64,000 bases of DNA, taken from positions 868,001 through 932,000 of the forward strand of contig NZ_CP146244.1 of the NCBI RefSeq assembly GCF_037039395.1, read 5' to 3'. This DNA comes from Agrobacterium vitis (GTDB lineage: Bacteria; Pseudomonadota; Alphaproteobacteria; Rhizobiales; Rhizobiaceae). The number at the start of each line of letters is the position of its first letter. The stretch's first letter is position 1. Below the pieces are notes generated by a model. It was given only the letters and a program-made list of their open reading frames with translations, was not told the origin of the DNA and searched no databases. This document shows positions 24,519-32,123 of this stretch, one piece after another. The translations under genes and the position numbers were made by a program.

Positions 24519-25961
24519 ATGCCACCACGCAAAAAAGCTGCGGTTGCCAGTACCGGCATCGCAGGATTGGACGAAATTCTTCGCGGCGGATTGCCCTTAC
24601 CGAACCTGTTCATGCTTCAAGGCGCTCCCGGATCGGGTAAAACCACCGCCGCCATACAGTTCCTGCGGGCCGGTGTGGAAGCGGGCGAGAGCTGTCTTTA
24701 TGTGACGCTGTCCCAAAGTGCTGCCGAATTGCGCTCTATTGCCGTTTCCCACGGCTGGACGCTGGATGGTATTCATGTCGAGGAACTATCGACGACAGGC
24801 AGTATCGACGAGGCCGACGAGCAGAGCATTTTCATGACCGCCGACCTGCGGCTGGATGAAACCCGCAAGGCGATAGAGGCTGCTATCGATGAGCATAAGC
24901 CGCAGCGTCTGGTTTATGATTCGCTTCTGGAAATTCGGTTGATCACCGGCGATTCCCCGCGTTTCCGCCGGGAATTGATCGGCTTCAAGTCCTTCCTGTC
25001 GAAGCGAAAAGTCGTGGCGCTGCTTCTCGACACTCAGTCGCCCGGTCTCGACCGCAGTGGCGAGGAGGTCGAAGGTCTTGCCCATGGCGTCATCCGGTTC
25101 GACAAGTCGCTGGAAGAATATGGCGGTGTCCGGCGCCGGATCGAAGTGTCGAAAATGCGCGGCGTGCCGATTGCTGACGGTTATCATGACATGGCGATCC
25201 GCGAAGGCGCAGGCGTTGTCGTGTTTCCACGCATCATGCCCAGCACGGCGACAGAAGCGACCAAGCCGCAATTGATCAAATCCGGTGTGAGCGAGTTGGA
25301 CGACATGTTCGGCGGCGGCCAGGAAGCGGGAACGACCACCCTGGTCATCGGTCAGGCCGGTACGGGCAAATCCACTATGTCGTCGCTCTATGCAACGGCA
25401 GCGCTCGAGCGGGGTGAAAGCGTCGCTCTCTTTCTGTTCGAGGAGCGGTTGGAAACGTTTTTCCGCCGGTCTGAAGGCCTCGGAATGCAATTGCGGCAGT
25501 TCCACAAGGACGGCAAACTGATCCTGCGCGATTTTAACCCGAACGAAGTCTCACCCGGCGAGTTCGGCCAGATCGTTCAGGATGCCGTCGTGCAGAACAA
25601 GGTGCGCGTCGTGGTCATCGACAGCCTGACGGGCTATCTGAATTGCCTGCCACATCGGGAAAAGGCCGTTCGCGATATCCAGGCCTTGTTGAAATATCTA
25701 GCGAGATCCGGTGTCCTGACCATGCTGATCGTCGCGCAGCACGGGCTTTTGGGCCAGAATGTCGGCATTGATGTCGATGTCAGTTTCCTCGGCGATACGG
25801 TGCTTCTCTTGAGAATTATGGAACATGAGGGCCGGTTGCGGCGCAGCATCACCGTGGTCAAGAAGCGCCATGGTCCGCATGATCTGGATGTCCGGGAATT
25901 GCTGATCGAAAGCGGTAGCGTCAGCGTCGTTTCCTATAACCCGCTTCCTGATCCGAAATGA
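24519..25961 (+). CDS. KaiC-like double-domain RecA-superfamily ATPase
   Basis: A 480-residue protein with two KaiC/RecA domains. Walker A1 is GAPGSGKT (residues 35-42) and A2 is GQAGTGKS (278-285); Walker B-like VVVIDSLTG lies in the second domain. The second domain has the catalytic glutamate pair in FEERLE, as in cyanobacterial CII. In the first domain the equivalent position reads TLSQSAAEL, where related proteins usually have a glutamate, so CI hydrolysis may be weak. The ATG at 24519 is chosen because PPRKKAAVASTGIAGLDEIL is the family start. No kaiA or kaiB is present. The stop overlaps the next gene (ATGA), an HWE kinase. A role as a kinase-coupled switch rather than a clock is the cautious reading. 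Confidence 0.9.
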   Translation: MPPRKKAAVASTGIAGLDEILRGGLPLPNLFMLQGAPGSGKTTAAIQFLRAGVEAGESCLYVTLSQSAAELRSIAVSHGWTLDGIHVEELSTTGSIDEADEQSIFMTADLRLDETRKAIEAAIDEHKPQRLVYDSLLEIRLITGDSPRFRRELIGFKSFLSKRKVVALLLDTQSPGLDRSGEEVEGLAHGVIRFDKSLEEYGGVRRRIEVSKMRGVPIADGYHDMAIREGAGVVVFPRIMPSTATEATKPQLIKSGVSELDDMFGGGQEAGTTTLVIGQAGTGKSTMSSLYATAALERGESVALFLFEERLETFFRRSEGLGMQLRQFHKDGKLILRDFNPNEVSPGEFGQIVQDAVVQNKVRVVVIDSLTGYLNCLPHREKAVRDIQALLKYLARSGVLTMLIVAQHGLLGQNVGIDVDVSFLGDTVLLLRIMEHEGRLRRSITVVKKRHGPHDLDVRELLIESGSVSVVSYNPLPDPK

Positions 25962-27061
25962 CAATGCCATTGCCCCAGGAGAAGCTGGCCCAACAGGAAC
26001 TGGCCCAGAAGGAGCTGGCCCAAGAGAAATTGGCCCAAGAGGAACTAGATTGGGTGCTCGTCTGCGCCCCCTTTCGCAAGGATGCCGATTATGTCGGCGC
26101 GCTTTTGCGCGAACATCTGATCGAGGTGCGGGCGGTAACGGAGGCCAAGGGCTTCGCCCAATTGCTGGACGCTTCACCGGGGATTGTGATTGTTTCGCAT
26201 GAGGCTCTTACGCCGCAGATTGTCGCCCTGACTGCCGAGCATCTCGACCGGCAACCGAACTGGTCTGAAGTGCCGATCATCGTTCTGCTGGAGCGGGGCG
26301 CGCCGCTGATACGCATCCGCAACCAATTGCTTTCCGCCTGGCCGGGCGCGCGGCTTTTGTTCTACACACGGCCAGTGGCGCCGCTGGAACTGGTCAGCGG
26401 TATCCAGTCCAACCTGCTGGTGCGCTTGCGCCAGCGGCAGGTGCGCGATTCCATCGAGCGGGAGCGGGAATTGCGGGCGGAGCTCAATCACCGCGTCAAG
26501 AATATCCTGGCAACGGTGACATCGATCTTTCGCATGACACGGCGCGGTGCCGAAAGCCTTGACGATCTTGCGACGGATTTCAATGGACGGCTGCTGGCGC
26601 TGTCCAATGTCCATACCGCAGTTTTCGAGGCAGGGGGCGAGGATGTGTCGCTGTCGGCTGTGGTCGATCTGATCGTGTCGCCCTATGGCACCGAGCGGAT
26701 TGCCGTCGATGGCAGCGATCTGCTTGTCAGCCGCGAAGCCGGAACGACGCTGGCGCTTTGCCTGCATGAATTGATCACCAATGCGATCAAATATGGCGCC
26801 CTGTCGGTCCCGGAAGGACGTGTTTCACTTCGCTGGGCCGTTGATAGCGCTGAGAAGCCGACCTTCCATTTCCATTGGCGGGAGAGCAATGGGCCGCCTG
26901 TCCGTACACCGGCTCGGCAAGGCTATGGGACGCGCTATGTTACCTCCGCCCTTGCATCGCTGTTTGCGGCGACGCCGGATATCCAGTTTGCCGAGGATGG
27001 TCTGGTTTGCAGCGCTTCCGGACCCTTTGCGCGGATCTCGCCTGCGTCAGTCGCTCGCTAA
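25958..27061 (+). CDS. Soluble HWE-family histidine kinase with receiver-like N-domain
   Basis: A 367-residue cytoplasmic kinase. Residues 7-31 are five tandem copies of a five-residue LAQ-rich unit. Residues about 32-150 resemble a receiver fold but lack a clear phosphoacceptor aspartate (VLVCAPFRKDADYVGALL, GIVIVSHEAL, VPIIVLLERGAP). The phosphoacceptor His178 lies in ELNHRVKNILATV, and the ATPase part contains CLHELITNAIKYGAL and FHFHWRESNGPPV. Its ATG overlaps the KaiC-like stop by four bases, so the two proteins are made together and probably act together. A partner regulator is not evident next to it. Confidence 0.88.
   Translation: MTMPLPQEKLAQQELAQKELAQEKLAQEELDWVLVCAPFRKDADYVGALLREHLIEVRAVTEAKGFAQLLDASPGIVIVSHEALTPQIVALTAEHLDRQPNWSEVPIIVLLERGAPLIRIRNQLLSAWPGARLLFYTRPVAPLELVSGIQSNLLVRLRQRQVRDSIERERELRAELNHRVKNILATVTSIFRMTRRGAESLDDLATDFNGRLLALSNVHTAVFEAGGEDVSLSAVVDLIVSPYGTERIAVDGSDLLVSREAGTTLALCLHELITNAIKYGALSVPEGRVSLRWAVDSAEKPTFHFHWRESNGPPVRTPARQGYGTRYVTSALASLFAATPDIQFAEDGLVCSASGPFARISPASVAR
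25976..26050 (+). repeat. 15-bp tandem repeat, five copies, in the HWE kinase gene
   Basis: Five in-frame copies of a 15-base unit (consensus CAGGAGGAACTGGCC) encode (Q-[EQK]-[EK]-L-[AD])5 at residues 7-31. The copies differ at several bases, so the tract is not brand new. The translation is compatible with a short charged helix. Copy number could vary between strains. Confidence 0.85.
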
Positions 27062-27077
27062 TCTGGTCTCCAGCTAA

Positions 27078-27115
27078 AGCCTATCGGCGTTTCGCGGTCT
27101 TGTCGCCGATAGGCT
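27078..27115. terminator. Bidirectional terminator hairpin
   Basis: A perfect 12-bp stem (AGCCTATCGGCG / CGCCGATAGGCT) with a 14-base loop lies between the convergent HWE kinase and Crp/Fnr genes. T-runs are poor on both sides, so it may act as a weak intrinsic terminator or an RNA 3'-end stabiliser. Confidence 0.65.
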
Positions 27116-27120
27116 CTGCG

Positions 27121-27948
27121 TCAAACCTCAAGCGGCGGATATCTCATTGGCCCTAATAGGCGTTGATACTCCTGTTCCACGGGGCCATAGGCATCGGCGG
27201 CAAAGGCTTCGAGACCTGCTCTGTCGCGAATGCGGATTGCCTTGCGCTCCGCATAAATCAATCTTTCGCCTTCCAACACATGCAGGGAGGCGGTGACGCT
27301 CGAGCGCCGCACGGCCAGCATGATCGATAGAAATTCGTGGGTCAGCGATAATTCATCCTTGTCCAGCCGGTCGTGGCACATCAGGATCCAGCGTGCCAAC
27401 CGTTTATCGATAGAGTGAATGGCGTTTGACTGGGCAGTGAAAGCCATTTGCATATTGACAACATAGGCCCATCGAAGCAGCAGGCGGCGCATGGGCGGCC
27501 TGCTATCCATCAGGTCAACCAATCGACTTGTTTTCAGACGCATCCCAGTGCCTGCGACCTGCATGATCACCCGGCAGGGATTGCGATCACTGTCCAGCAG
27601 GGCAGAGGCGGGCGACATGCCTTCGCGGCCAAACAATCCGACCTCGCTCTGGTTGCCAGCGGGAGAAACGATTACCGTCGAGCCGACGCCCGAAACAGGG
27701 AAGTAACAGTAGTGGTCGATGTCGTGGGGCTGCGACAAGACCAGCCCTTGCGGTAAATCGACAGGCTCGAGAGCGGGCGCGATGGCGGCGAGATCATCCG
27801 GCGCCAGCACGCCCAGAAGACGATTACGCATAGGCATGTCTGTCTCCGTACCAAGTCGGTCGCCATGGTTCTTCGGAGTAAGGACCGGCGACACTGAAAC
27901 GGCGCGATCCTCAGCCGCGCGGCCATTTTTCAAAATTCTGTCATTCAT
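27121..27948 (-). CDS. Crp/Fnr-family transcriptional regulator
   Basis: A 275-residue regulator. The N-terminal ~45 residues are unusual extra sequence. A cyclic-nucleotide-binding-type beta-barrel covers about residues 45-160 (YCYFPVSGVGSTV, VGLFGREGMSPAS). The C-terminal helix-turn-helix is at about 205-245 (LSLTHEFLSIMLAVRRSSVTASLHVLEGERLI). The barrel lacks the glutamate-arginine cAMP pocket, as in the rhizobial group of Crp/Fnr proteins that have lost nucleotide binding. No Fnr-type cysteines are present. The ATG at 27946-27948 overlaps the stop of the dehydrogenase gene by one base (TGATG), so the two form an operon. Confidence 0.88.
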   Translation of the reverse strand: MNDRILKNGRAAEDRAVSVSPVLTPKNHGDRLGTETDMPMRNRLLGVLAPDDLAAIAPALEPVDLPQGLVLSQPHDIDHYCYFPVSGVGSTVIVSPAGNQSEVGLFGREGMSPASALLDSDRNPCRVIMQVAGTGMRLKTSRLVDLMDSRPPMRRLLLRWAYVVNMQMAFTAQSNAIHSIDKRLARWILMCHDRLDKDELSLTHEFLSIMLAVRRSSVTASLHVLEGERLIYAERKAIRIRDRAGLEAFAADAYGPVEQEYQRLLGPMRYPPLEV

Positions 27949-28967
27949 CAATAGATCACCAGTGCTTTCATAAATCCATCCGGCTGGTCGCGGGCGTCGA
28001 TCAACGCCTGACCCAGCTCCTCCAGTCGGTAGCGATGGGTATAAAGGGATGTGGGATCGAGCCGCCCATCCATGATTGCCGCCACCGCTTCAAGCATGCC
28101 ATCGACGCAGATTTCTGAGCTGATTCCTCGGCCAATTCCTGGGGCCATTCCTGCGCCCATTCCTGGATTGCGTTCATCCGTCTGGATTACTCTGGCTCCG
28201 CGCTCTTTCCATGGCTGCATAACGTCTTCGCGGGGGTCGGCCTGTTGGCAGCCAACCATGATCAGGCGGCCTTGCGTGTTGGTCAATTGAGCCGCCAGAT
28301 CACTCAGCCCGCTCTCGCCGGTCGTGTCGATTACTCGGTCGCAAAGATATCCGCCCGTAAGTTCTTGGACGGTTTCGATGATCCGCACACGATCGTCTGC
28401 GGTCCCATGCTCGCCTATGGTAAACGCCTCTGCCGCTCCCATACGCCTGGCAAACGCCACGGATGCAGGACGGGGCAAGACGGCAATCACCTGCGCCTTG
28501 GCCCTCGAGGCGAGCTGGACGAGAAGGGCCCCGACAAAGTCTATGCCGATAATGGCCACCCTTTGTCCCGCCTTGATGTCGCTACGGCGAAAGATGTTCA
28601 TCGCTCGGCTCAGGGATTTGCCCGGAAACGGCATGCCATCCAGCAATGGGGGAAGGGTGATGACACTATCCGCATCGGCCAGATGGTGGCTGGCATAAGC
28701 GGACTGGACAAGTGACGCCACCCGATCTCCGACCGACAGGCTTCTGACATTAGGGCCAATCGCGTCGATGACGCCCCATCCTTCGCCATCCAGGCCTATC
28801 GGTTCGACAGAGGTCAGCATACGCTCTCGTCTATCGCGAGAGAGTGGGTCGCAAGTGCTGATACCAAAGCCCTCCAGCTTTATCCTGACCTGGCTCCATC
28901 CGGGTTGCGGCAGGGCATAGGATATGATGTTGATCTGTCCCGACCCGGTGATAGCCGCTGCCTTCAT
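27948..28967 (-). CDS. Medium-chain dehydrogenase/reductase (zinc-type alcohol dehydrogenase-like)
   Basis: A 339-residue MDR-superfamily protein. The N-terminal catalytic domain begins KAAAITGSGQINI, and the cofactor domain has VAIIGIDFVGALLVQLAS in place of the standard G-x-G-x-x-G. FGISTCDPLSRDRR stands where zinc-type members carry the catalytic Cys/His, so zinc binding is doubtful. Near residue 270 a glycine/methionine-rich loop (NPGMGAGMAPGIGRGISS) is encoded by short near-repeats. The ATG at 28965-28967 is chosen as the natural domain start; the frame runs open for another 109 codons upstream without MDR similarity. It is the first gene of a pair with the Crp/Fnr regulator. Substrate unknown. 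Confidence 0.82.
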   Translation of the reverse strand: MKAAAITGSGQINIISYALPQPGWSQVRIKLEGFGISTCDPLSRDRRERMLTSVEPIGLDGEGWGVIDAIGPNVRSLSVGDRVASLVQSAYASHHLADADSVITLPPLLDGMPFPGKSLSRAMNIFRRSDIKAGQRVAIIGIDFVGALLVQLASRAKAQVIAVLPRPASVAFARRMGAAEAFTIGEHGTADDRVRIIETVQELTGGYLCDRVIDTTGESGLSDLAAQLTNTQGRLIMVGCQQADPREDVMQPWKERGARVIQTDERNPGMGAGMAPGIGRGISSEICVDGMLEAVAAIMDGRLDPTSLYTHRYRLEELGQALIDARDQPDGFMKALVIY

Positions 28968-29415
28968 CTCATCGGTATGCGTTTTTTCACGATACGCTGC
29001 GGCAATCCTGTCCATCCGGTTCCTTCCCGTAATTCGCCCGAGCCTGCGACATTTACCAAGGCGTTTGGCGCACTCGTCTTTGAAGTGCGGCCTTGGTGTG
29101 GGCGCATGCTGTGGCGTGCCTGGTTTTCCATTGAACTTAGAAAACCCGCTCGAGTTCCCAAATCCGGTCAAACAAGTCCTGTCAAAGAAGATGGTCTTGA
29201 GTATTTCGGTGCCATTGCGTTGAGCGACTATTTGCAGCGCCATTTCACCCGCCGGGTTTTCTGCCGGATATTTCGGGGAACTTTTAGATTGCAACCTTGG
29301 TTTGGGAAGGGTGGCTTACATGGGAGCCTTCAAAAGCTTCCCGATTTTTCACGCAGTTCCAGACGAAAGCCACAGGAAAGACGCCAAGGAATTGCACCAT
29401 TCCCCGGAGGAAAAA
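28968..29415. other. Divergent region between dehydrogenase and DUF892 genes
   Basis: 448 bases. A frame in the minus direction stays open through part of it but reads as low-quality sequence with no family features, so I treat it as non-coding leader. The right part contains the EcfG-like promoter at 29277-29302 for the DUF892 gene. Nothing else was recognised. Confidence 0.5.
29277..29302 (+). promoter_or_regulatory. EcfG-type general stress promoter of the DUF892 gene
   Basis: GGAAC (29277-29281), 17-base spacer, GGTT (29299-29302). Start of transcription would be near 29309, giving a leader of about 107 bases. YciF/DUF892 genes are typical members of the general stress regulon in alphaproteobacteria, which supports the reading. 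Confidence 0.5.
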
Positions 29416-29916
29416 ATGGCTGAGAAAACATTGAACGACCTGTTCCTGGATACGCTTAAGGACATCTACTTTGCTGAAAAGCAAATCTTGAAAGCCCTGC
29501 CAAAAATGGCACGTGCGGCGCAATCGGAAGAGGGCCGTAACGCATTTCTTCATCATCGTGAAGAAACCCAGGGCCAGATCGAGCGGCTGGAACAGGTTTT
29601 TGAACTTCTGGGCAAGAATGCCCGGGGCAAGACCTGTGAGGCAATTCAGGGCATCATCGCCGAAGGCGAAGAAATCATGGAGGATTTCAAGGGTTCTCCC
29701 GCTCTTGACGCCGGCTTGATTTCGTCGGCGCAGGCCGTCGAGCATTACGAAATTGCCCGTTATGGCACTTTGAAGGCCTGGGCACTGGAGCTCGGCATGA
29801 AGGAGGCCGCCGCCTTGTTCGATGCGACCCTGAAGGAAGAAATCGCCACGGACGAAAAATTGACGGCGCTTGGCGAAAGCAGCGCCAACAAGAAGAGCGC
29901 CCGCAAGGCAGCGTGA
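29416..29916 (+). CDS. DUF892 (YciE/YciF-type) ferritin-like stress protein
   Basis: A 166-residue all-helical protein of the DUF892 family, structurally related to ferritin-like diiron proteins. Family features are LFLDTLKDIYFAEKQILKALPKMA at the N-terminus, the helix HREETQGQIERLEQVFELLG, and the C-terminal EHYEIARYGTLKAWA and LKEEIATDEKL stretches, which supply Glu/His residues at the spots of the di-metal site. A lysine/alanine-rich tail ends the protein. The ATG at 29416 follows GGAGGAAAAA at ideal spacing. A strong terminator follows, so it is monocistronic. Induction by general stress is likely from the EcfG-like promoter; its molecular activity is not established in the family. Confidence 0.93.
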   Translation: MAEKTLNDLFLDTLKDIYFAEKQILKALPKMARAAQSEEGRNAFLHHREETQGQIERLEQVFELLGKNARGKTCEAIQGIIAEGEEIMEDFKGSPALDAGLISSAQAVEHYEIARYGTLKAWALELGMKEAAALFDATLKEEIATDEKLTALGESSANKKSARKAA

Positions 29917-29961
29917 TTTCTGGACGAGCCTTTCGCTGTTGCGAAAGGTTTCTTCCCCTTG

Positions 29962-29990
29962 AAAGGCCGCCAATGTGCGGCCTTTTTTGT
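29962..29990 (+). terminator. Rho-independent terminator after the DUF892 gene
   Basis: A 9-bp perfect stem (AAAGGCCGC / GCGGCCTTT) with a six-base loop is followed by TTTTGTTTTC. A smaller hairpin (CCTTTCGC/GCGAAAGG) precedes it at 29932-29949. Confidence 0.85.
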
Positions 29991-30098
29991 TTTCATGGCC
30001 AGAATCCTGACGGCAAACGTCACAGTTCTTTCGTGCGGTATCGTACAGAAACAACCTGGCCCTGTGCTCGTTGATGCCCGCAGAAGGAGATCTGTTTC

Positions 30099-30623
30099 AT
30101 GGCAACTTTCGAGGACAGCGCTGGCACCGGCGGCGCAATGGCATTTACAACGGCTGTTCACACGGAAATTGAGGCGCATCTACCCGCCTTGCAACGTTTC
30201 GCCAAGCGGCTTGTCGGCCCCAATGGCGAGGTCGAGGATCTGGTTCAGGAGACCATTCTCAGAGCCCTGAACTCCTCCTCGCAGTTTCGAGCCGGTACGG
30301 CGTTGAAATCCTGGCTGTTCACAATCATGCGCAACGCTTTCTATACGGCCTATAACAGACGCAAGCGTGAGCATGTCGGAATGGATGACGAGTTTAACCT
30401 GCGCATGGTGATGGAGCCACCCCAGGAATGGGTGGTTCTATACGCCGATCTCGGTCTGGCAATGCAGCATTTGCCGGAAGCATCGCGGCAGTCCCTGCTG
30501 ATGGTGGCGAGCGGCGCAAGCTACGATGAAACAGCACTTGCCTGCGGTTGCGAGGTGGGAACTGTAAAAAGCCGGGTCAATCGAGCCCGAAAAGCATTGT
30601 CAGAGCGTTTCAGCATAGCGTGA
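30099..30623 (+). CDS. ECF-type RNA polymerase sigma factor
   Basis: A 174-residue sigma70-family factor with only regions 2 and 4. Region 2 spans about residues 28-95, with FAKRLVGPNGEVEDLVQETILRAL and the core-binding/promoter-melting part LKSWLFTIMRNAFYTAYNRRKRE. Region 4 spans about 120-172, with LPEASRQSLLMVASGASYDETALACGC and VKSRVNRARKAL. Length and sequence resemble the rhizobial EcfG-like and related stress groups, but no anti-sigma (NepR) or PhyR gene is next to it, so it is probably a paralogue rather than the main EcfG. The ATG at 30099 is preceded by GAAGGAGATC. No clear auto-regulatory promoter was found upstream. Confidence 0.92.
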   Translation: MATFEDSAGTGGAMAFTTAVHTEIEAHLPALQRFAKRLVGPNGEVEDLVQETILRALNSSSQFRAGTALKSWLFTIMRNAFYTAYNRRKREHVGMDDEFNLRMVMEPPQEWVVLYADLGLAMQHLPEASRQSLLMVASGASYDETALACGCEVGTVKSRVNRARKALSERFSIA

Positions 30624-30844
30624 CCGATCCGCTATTTTCCATCGCGCGCCGACTTGCGAGGAGGGCTCAATATTACCGGCAAAACCAATTTAACAGCAAA
30701 GCTCGAGTGCCGGTGGCTGAGGCCAGCGCTACGGTTTTGCAGGAAATCAGAGGGCATTTCGAGCTGGCGATTGACTTGCCAGGCCTGAAATGCGAGTCAG
30801 AAACTGCCTGATAGTAGGATTCTTTCAGCTTTCTGAGGAAAAGC

Positions 30845-31585
30845 ATGGCCGGACTGGAACGCTTTGTCGATATTTTGAGGCTATTCGACGAGAAGACGTC
30901 TGAGTGGACCATACAGGATATCGCAGAGCGGCTGGATGTCCCTGGAAGCACCGTCTACCGCACGGTACGCGAGCTGGTGGGACAAGGGTTTCTCGATCCT
31001 TCCCGGGAAGGTCATTATCGCCTCGGTGCGGTTTTTATCGAATTTGATCGACGTCTTCGTCTCTCCGACCCGCTTATTCGCGAGGGCGTGCCTTTGTTGC
31101 GTGACGTTGTCTCGGCCGTTCAGTTTCCTTGTGTCGCGGTTATCGCACGGCTGTATCGCGACCAGGTAATTTGCGTTGCCGATGATCGCAGCCCCGCCAC
31201 TGATATCGCCACCAGCTATGAGCGAGGCAGGCCCATGCCATTGTTGCGGGGGGCTACGTCGAAAACCATTCTGGCGCAATTGCCCCGGGCAAAGCTGAGC
31301 AAGATCATTAAAGGCGCCGAGGGCGTAGACCGGGCATTTGACGATATTGCGTCTGAATTGGCCGCCATCCGTAAGCGCGGCTTTACCGTGACGCGTGGTG
31401 AAGTGGATTCGGGTCTCGTCGGCATTTCCGTACCCGTCACCTGCGCGCAAGGGGCAATCAATGCCAGCTTCAGCCTGATCGTCCGTGCCAGCGATTTCGA
31501 TGATTCCACTGAACGGCGACTGGCGATGCTTCTATTGCCAGCGTCTTCAATCCTTGCTGACAAGCTAAATTCCCGATGGTTTTGA
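30845..31585 (+). CDS. IclR-family transcriptional regulator
   Basis: A 246-residue regulator. The N-terminal winged helix (about residues 4-60) has ILRLFDEKTSEWTIQDIAERL and GSTVYRTVRELVGQGFL. The C-terminal GAF-like ligand domain (about 75-245) contains the usual VICVADD, GRPMPLLRGATSKTILA and GEVDSGLVGISVPV stretches. IclR proteins sense small aromatic or organic acids and control nearby catabolic or transport genes. The next gene in the same direction, 538 bases on, is an MFS transporter followed by an outer-membrane-type protein; these are the plausible targets. The ATG at 30845 follows GAGGAAAAGC. Confidence 0.92.
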   Translation: MAGLERFVDILRLFDEKTSEWTIQDIAERLDVPGSTVYRTVRELVGQGFLDPSREGHYRLGAVFIEFDRRLRLSDPLIREGVPLLRDVVSAVQFPCVAVIARLYRDQVICVADDRSPATDIATSYERGRPMPLLRGATSKTILAQLPRAKLSKIIKGAEGVDRAFDDIASELAAIRKRGFTVTRGEVDSGLVGISVPVTCAQGAINASFSLIVRASDFDDSTERRLAMLLLPASSILADKLNSRWF

Positions 31586-32123
31586 GAGATTTATACCGGT
31601 AGTGATTGCCCCTTATATTCGAAATAATGCACACATAATTAGAATTTCTTTCGATATTATCAAAATATAATAATTTTTGTTGACTAGCGATTTGATATTC
31701 CTCAATATGCAAAGAAATGAGGAGGTCCCGACGCAATTGCGTTGGGAGGGGAAGGAAATCACGTCGCAGCACCGTTCAGCATCGCATTCAGCCTGATGCC
31801 CACATTCATAACTCATGGAGCCGGCCTCGGTTTCAGGAGAGCTCGGTTTCAGGAGAGAGTGTGTAACAGCTTGCGAATGTTGCGGCGTCTTTGGCGTGAT
31901 TGGCAATACGTTCGTCGCTGTCGCTTTTGCAAGAGAGGTGGATCCGGTCTGATCGACCAATCAGCTTGGGAGGCAATTGCGTGAGCTGAAATAGATCGCT
32001 TGAATTCGCGTAACCTCATTTCGAAACAATGCAGATTGTAGGGCAGGCTGCCCCGCATCGAGTTTCTGTGTGCGGAGTACGGACTGGTCTTCAAGATCTG
32101 GTTATTTATGGAGGAGGAGAGAA
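31586..32123. other. AT-rich intergenic region upstream of the MFS gene
   Basis: 538 bases without a supported gene. The left third is strongly AT-rich (31620-31710). A near-perfect 20-bp palindrome, CCGACGCAATTGCGTTGG core at 31728-31745, could be a regulator site, for example for the IclR protein. The right end carries the MFS ribosome-binding site GGAGGAGGAGAG. Confidence 0.5.

Noticed and set aside
24519..25961. A circadian kaiC operon
   Set aside because: No kaiA or kaiB lies beside it and the first domain lacks the usual catalytic glutamate; only a KaiC-like name is justified.
28968..29294. N-terminal extension of the dehydrogenase by 109 residues
   Set aside because: The extension lacks family similarity and looks like translated leader sequence. 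The ATG at 28967 starts the natural domain.
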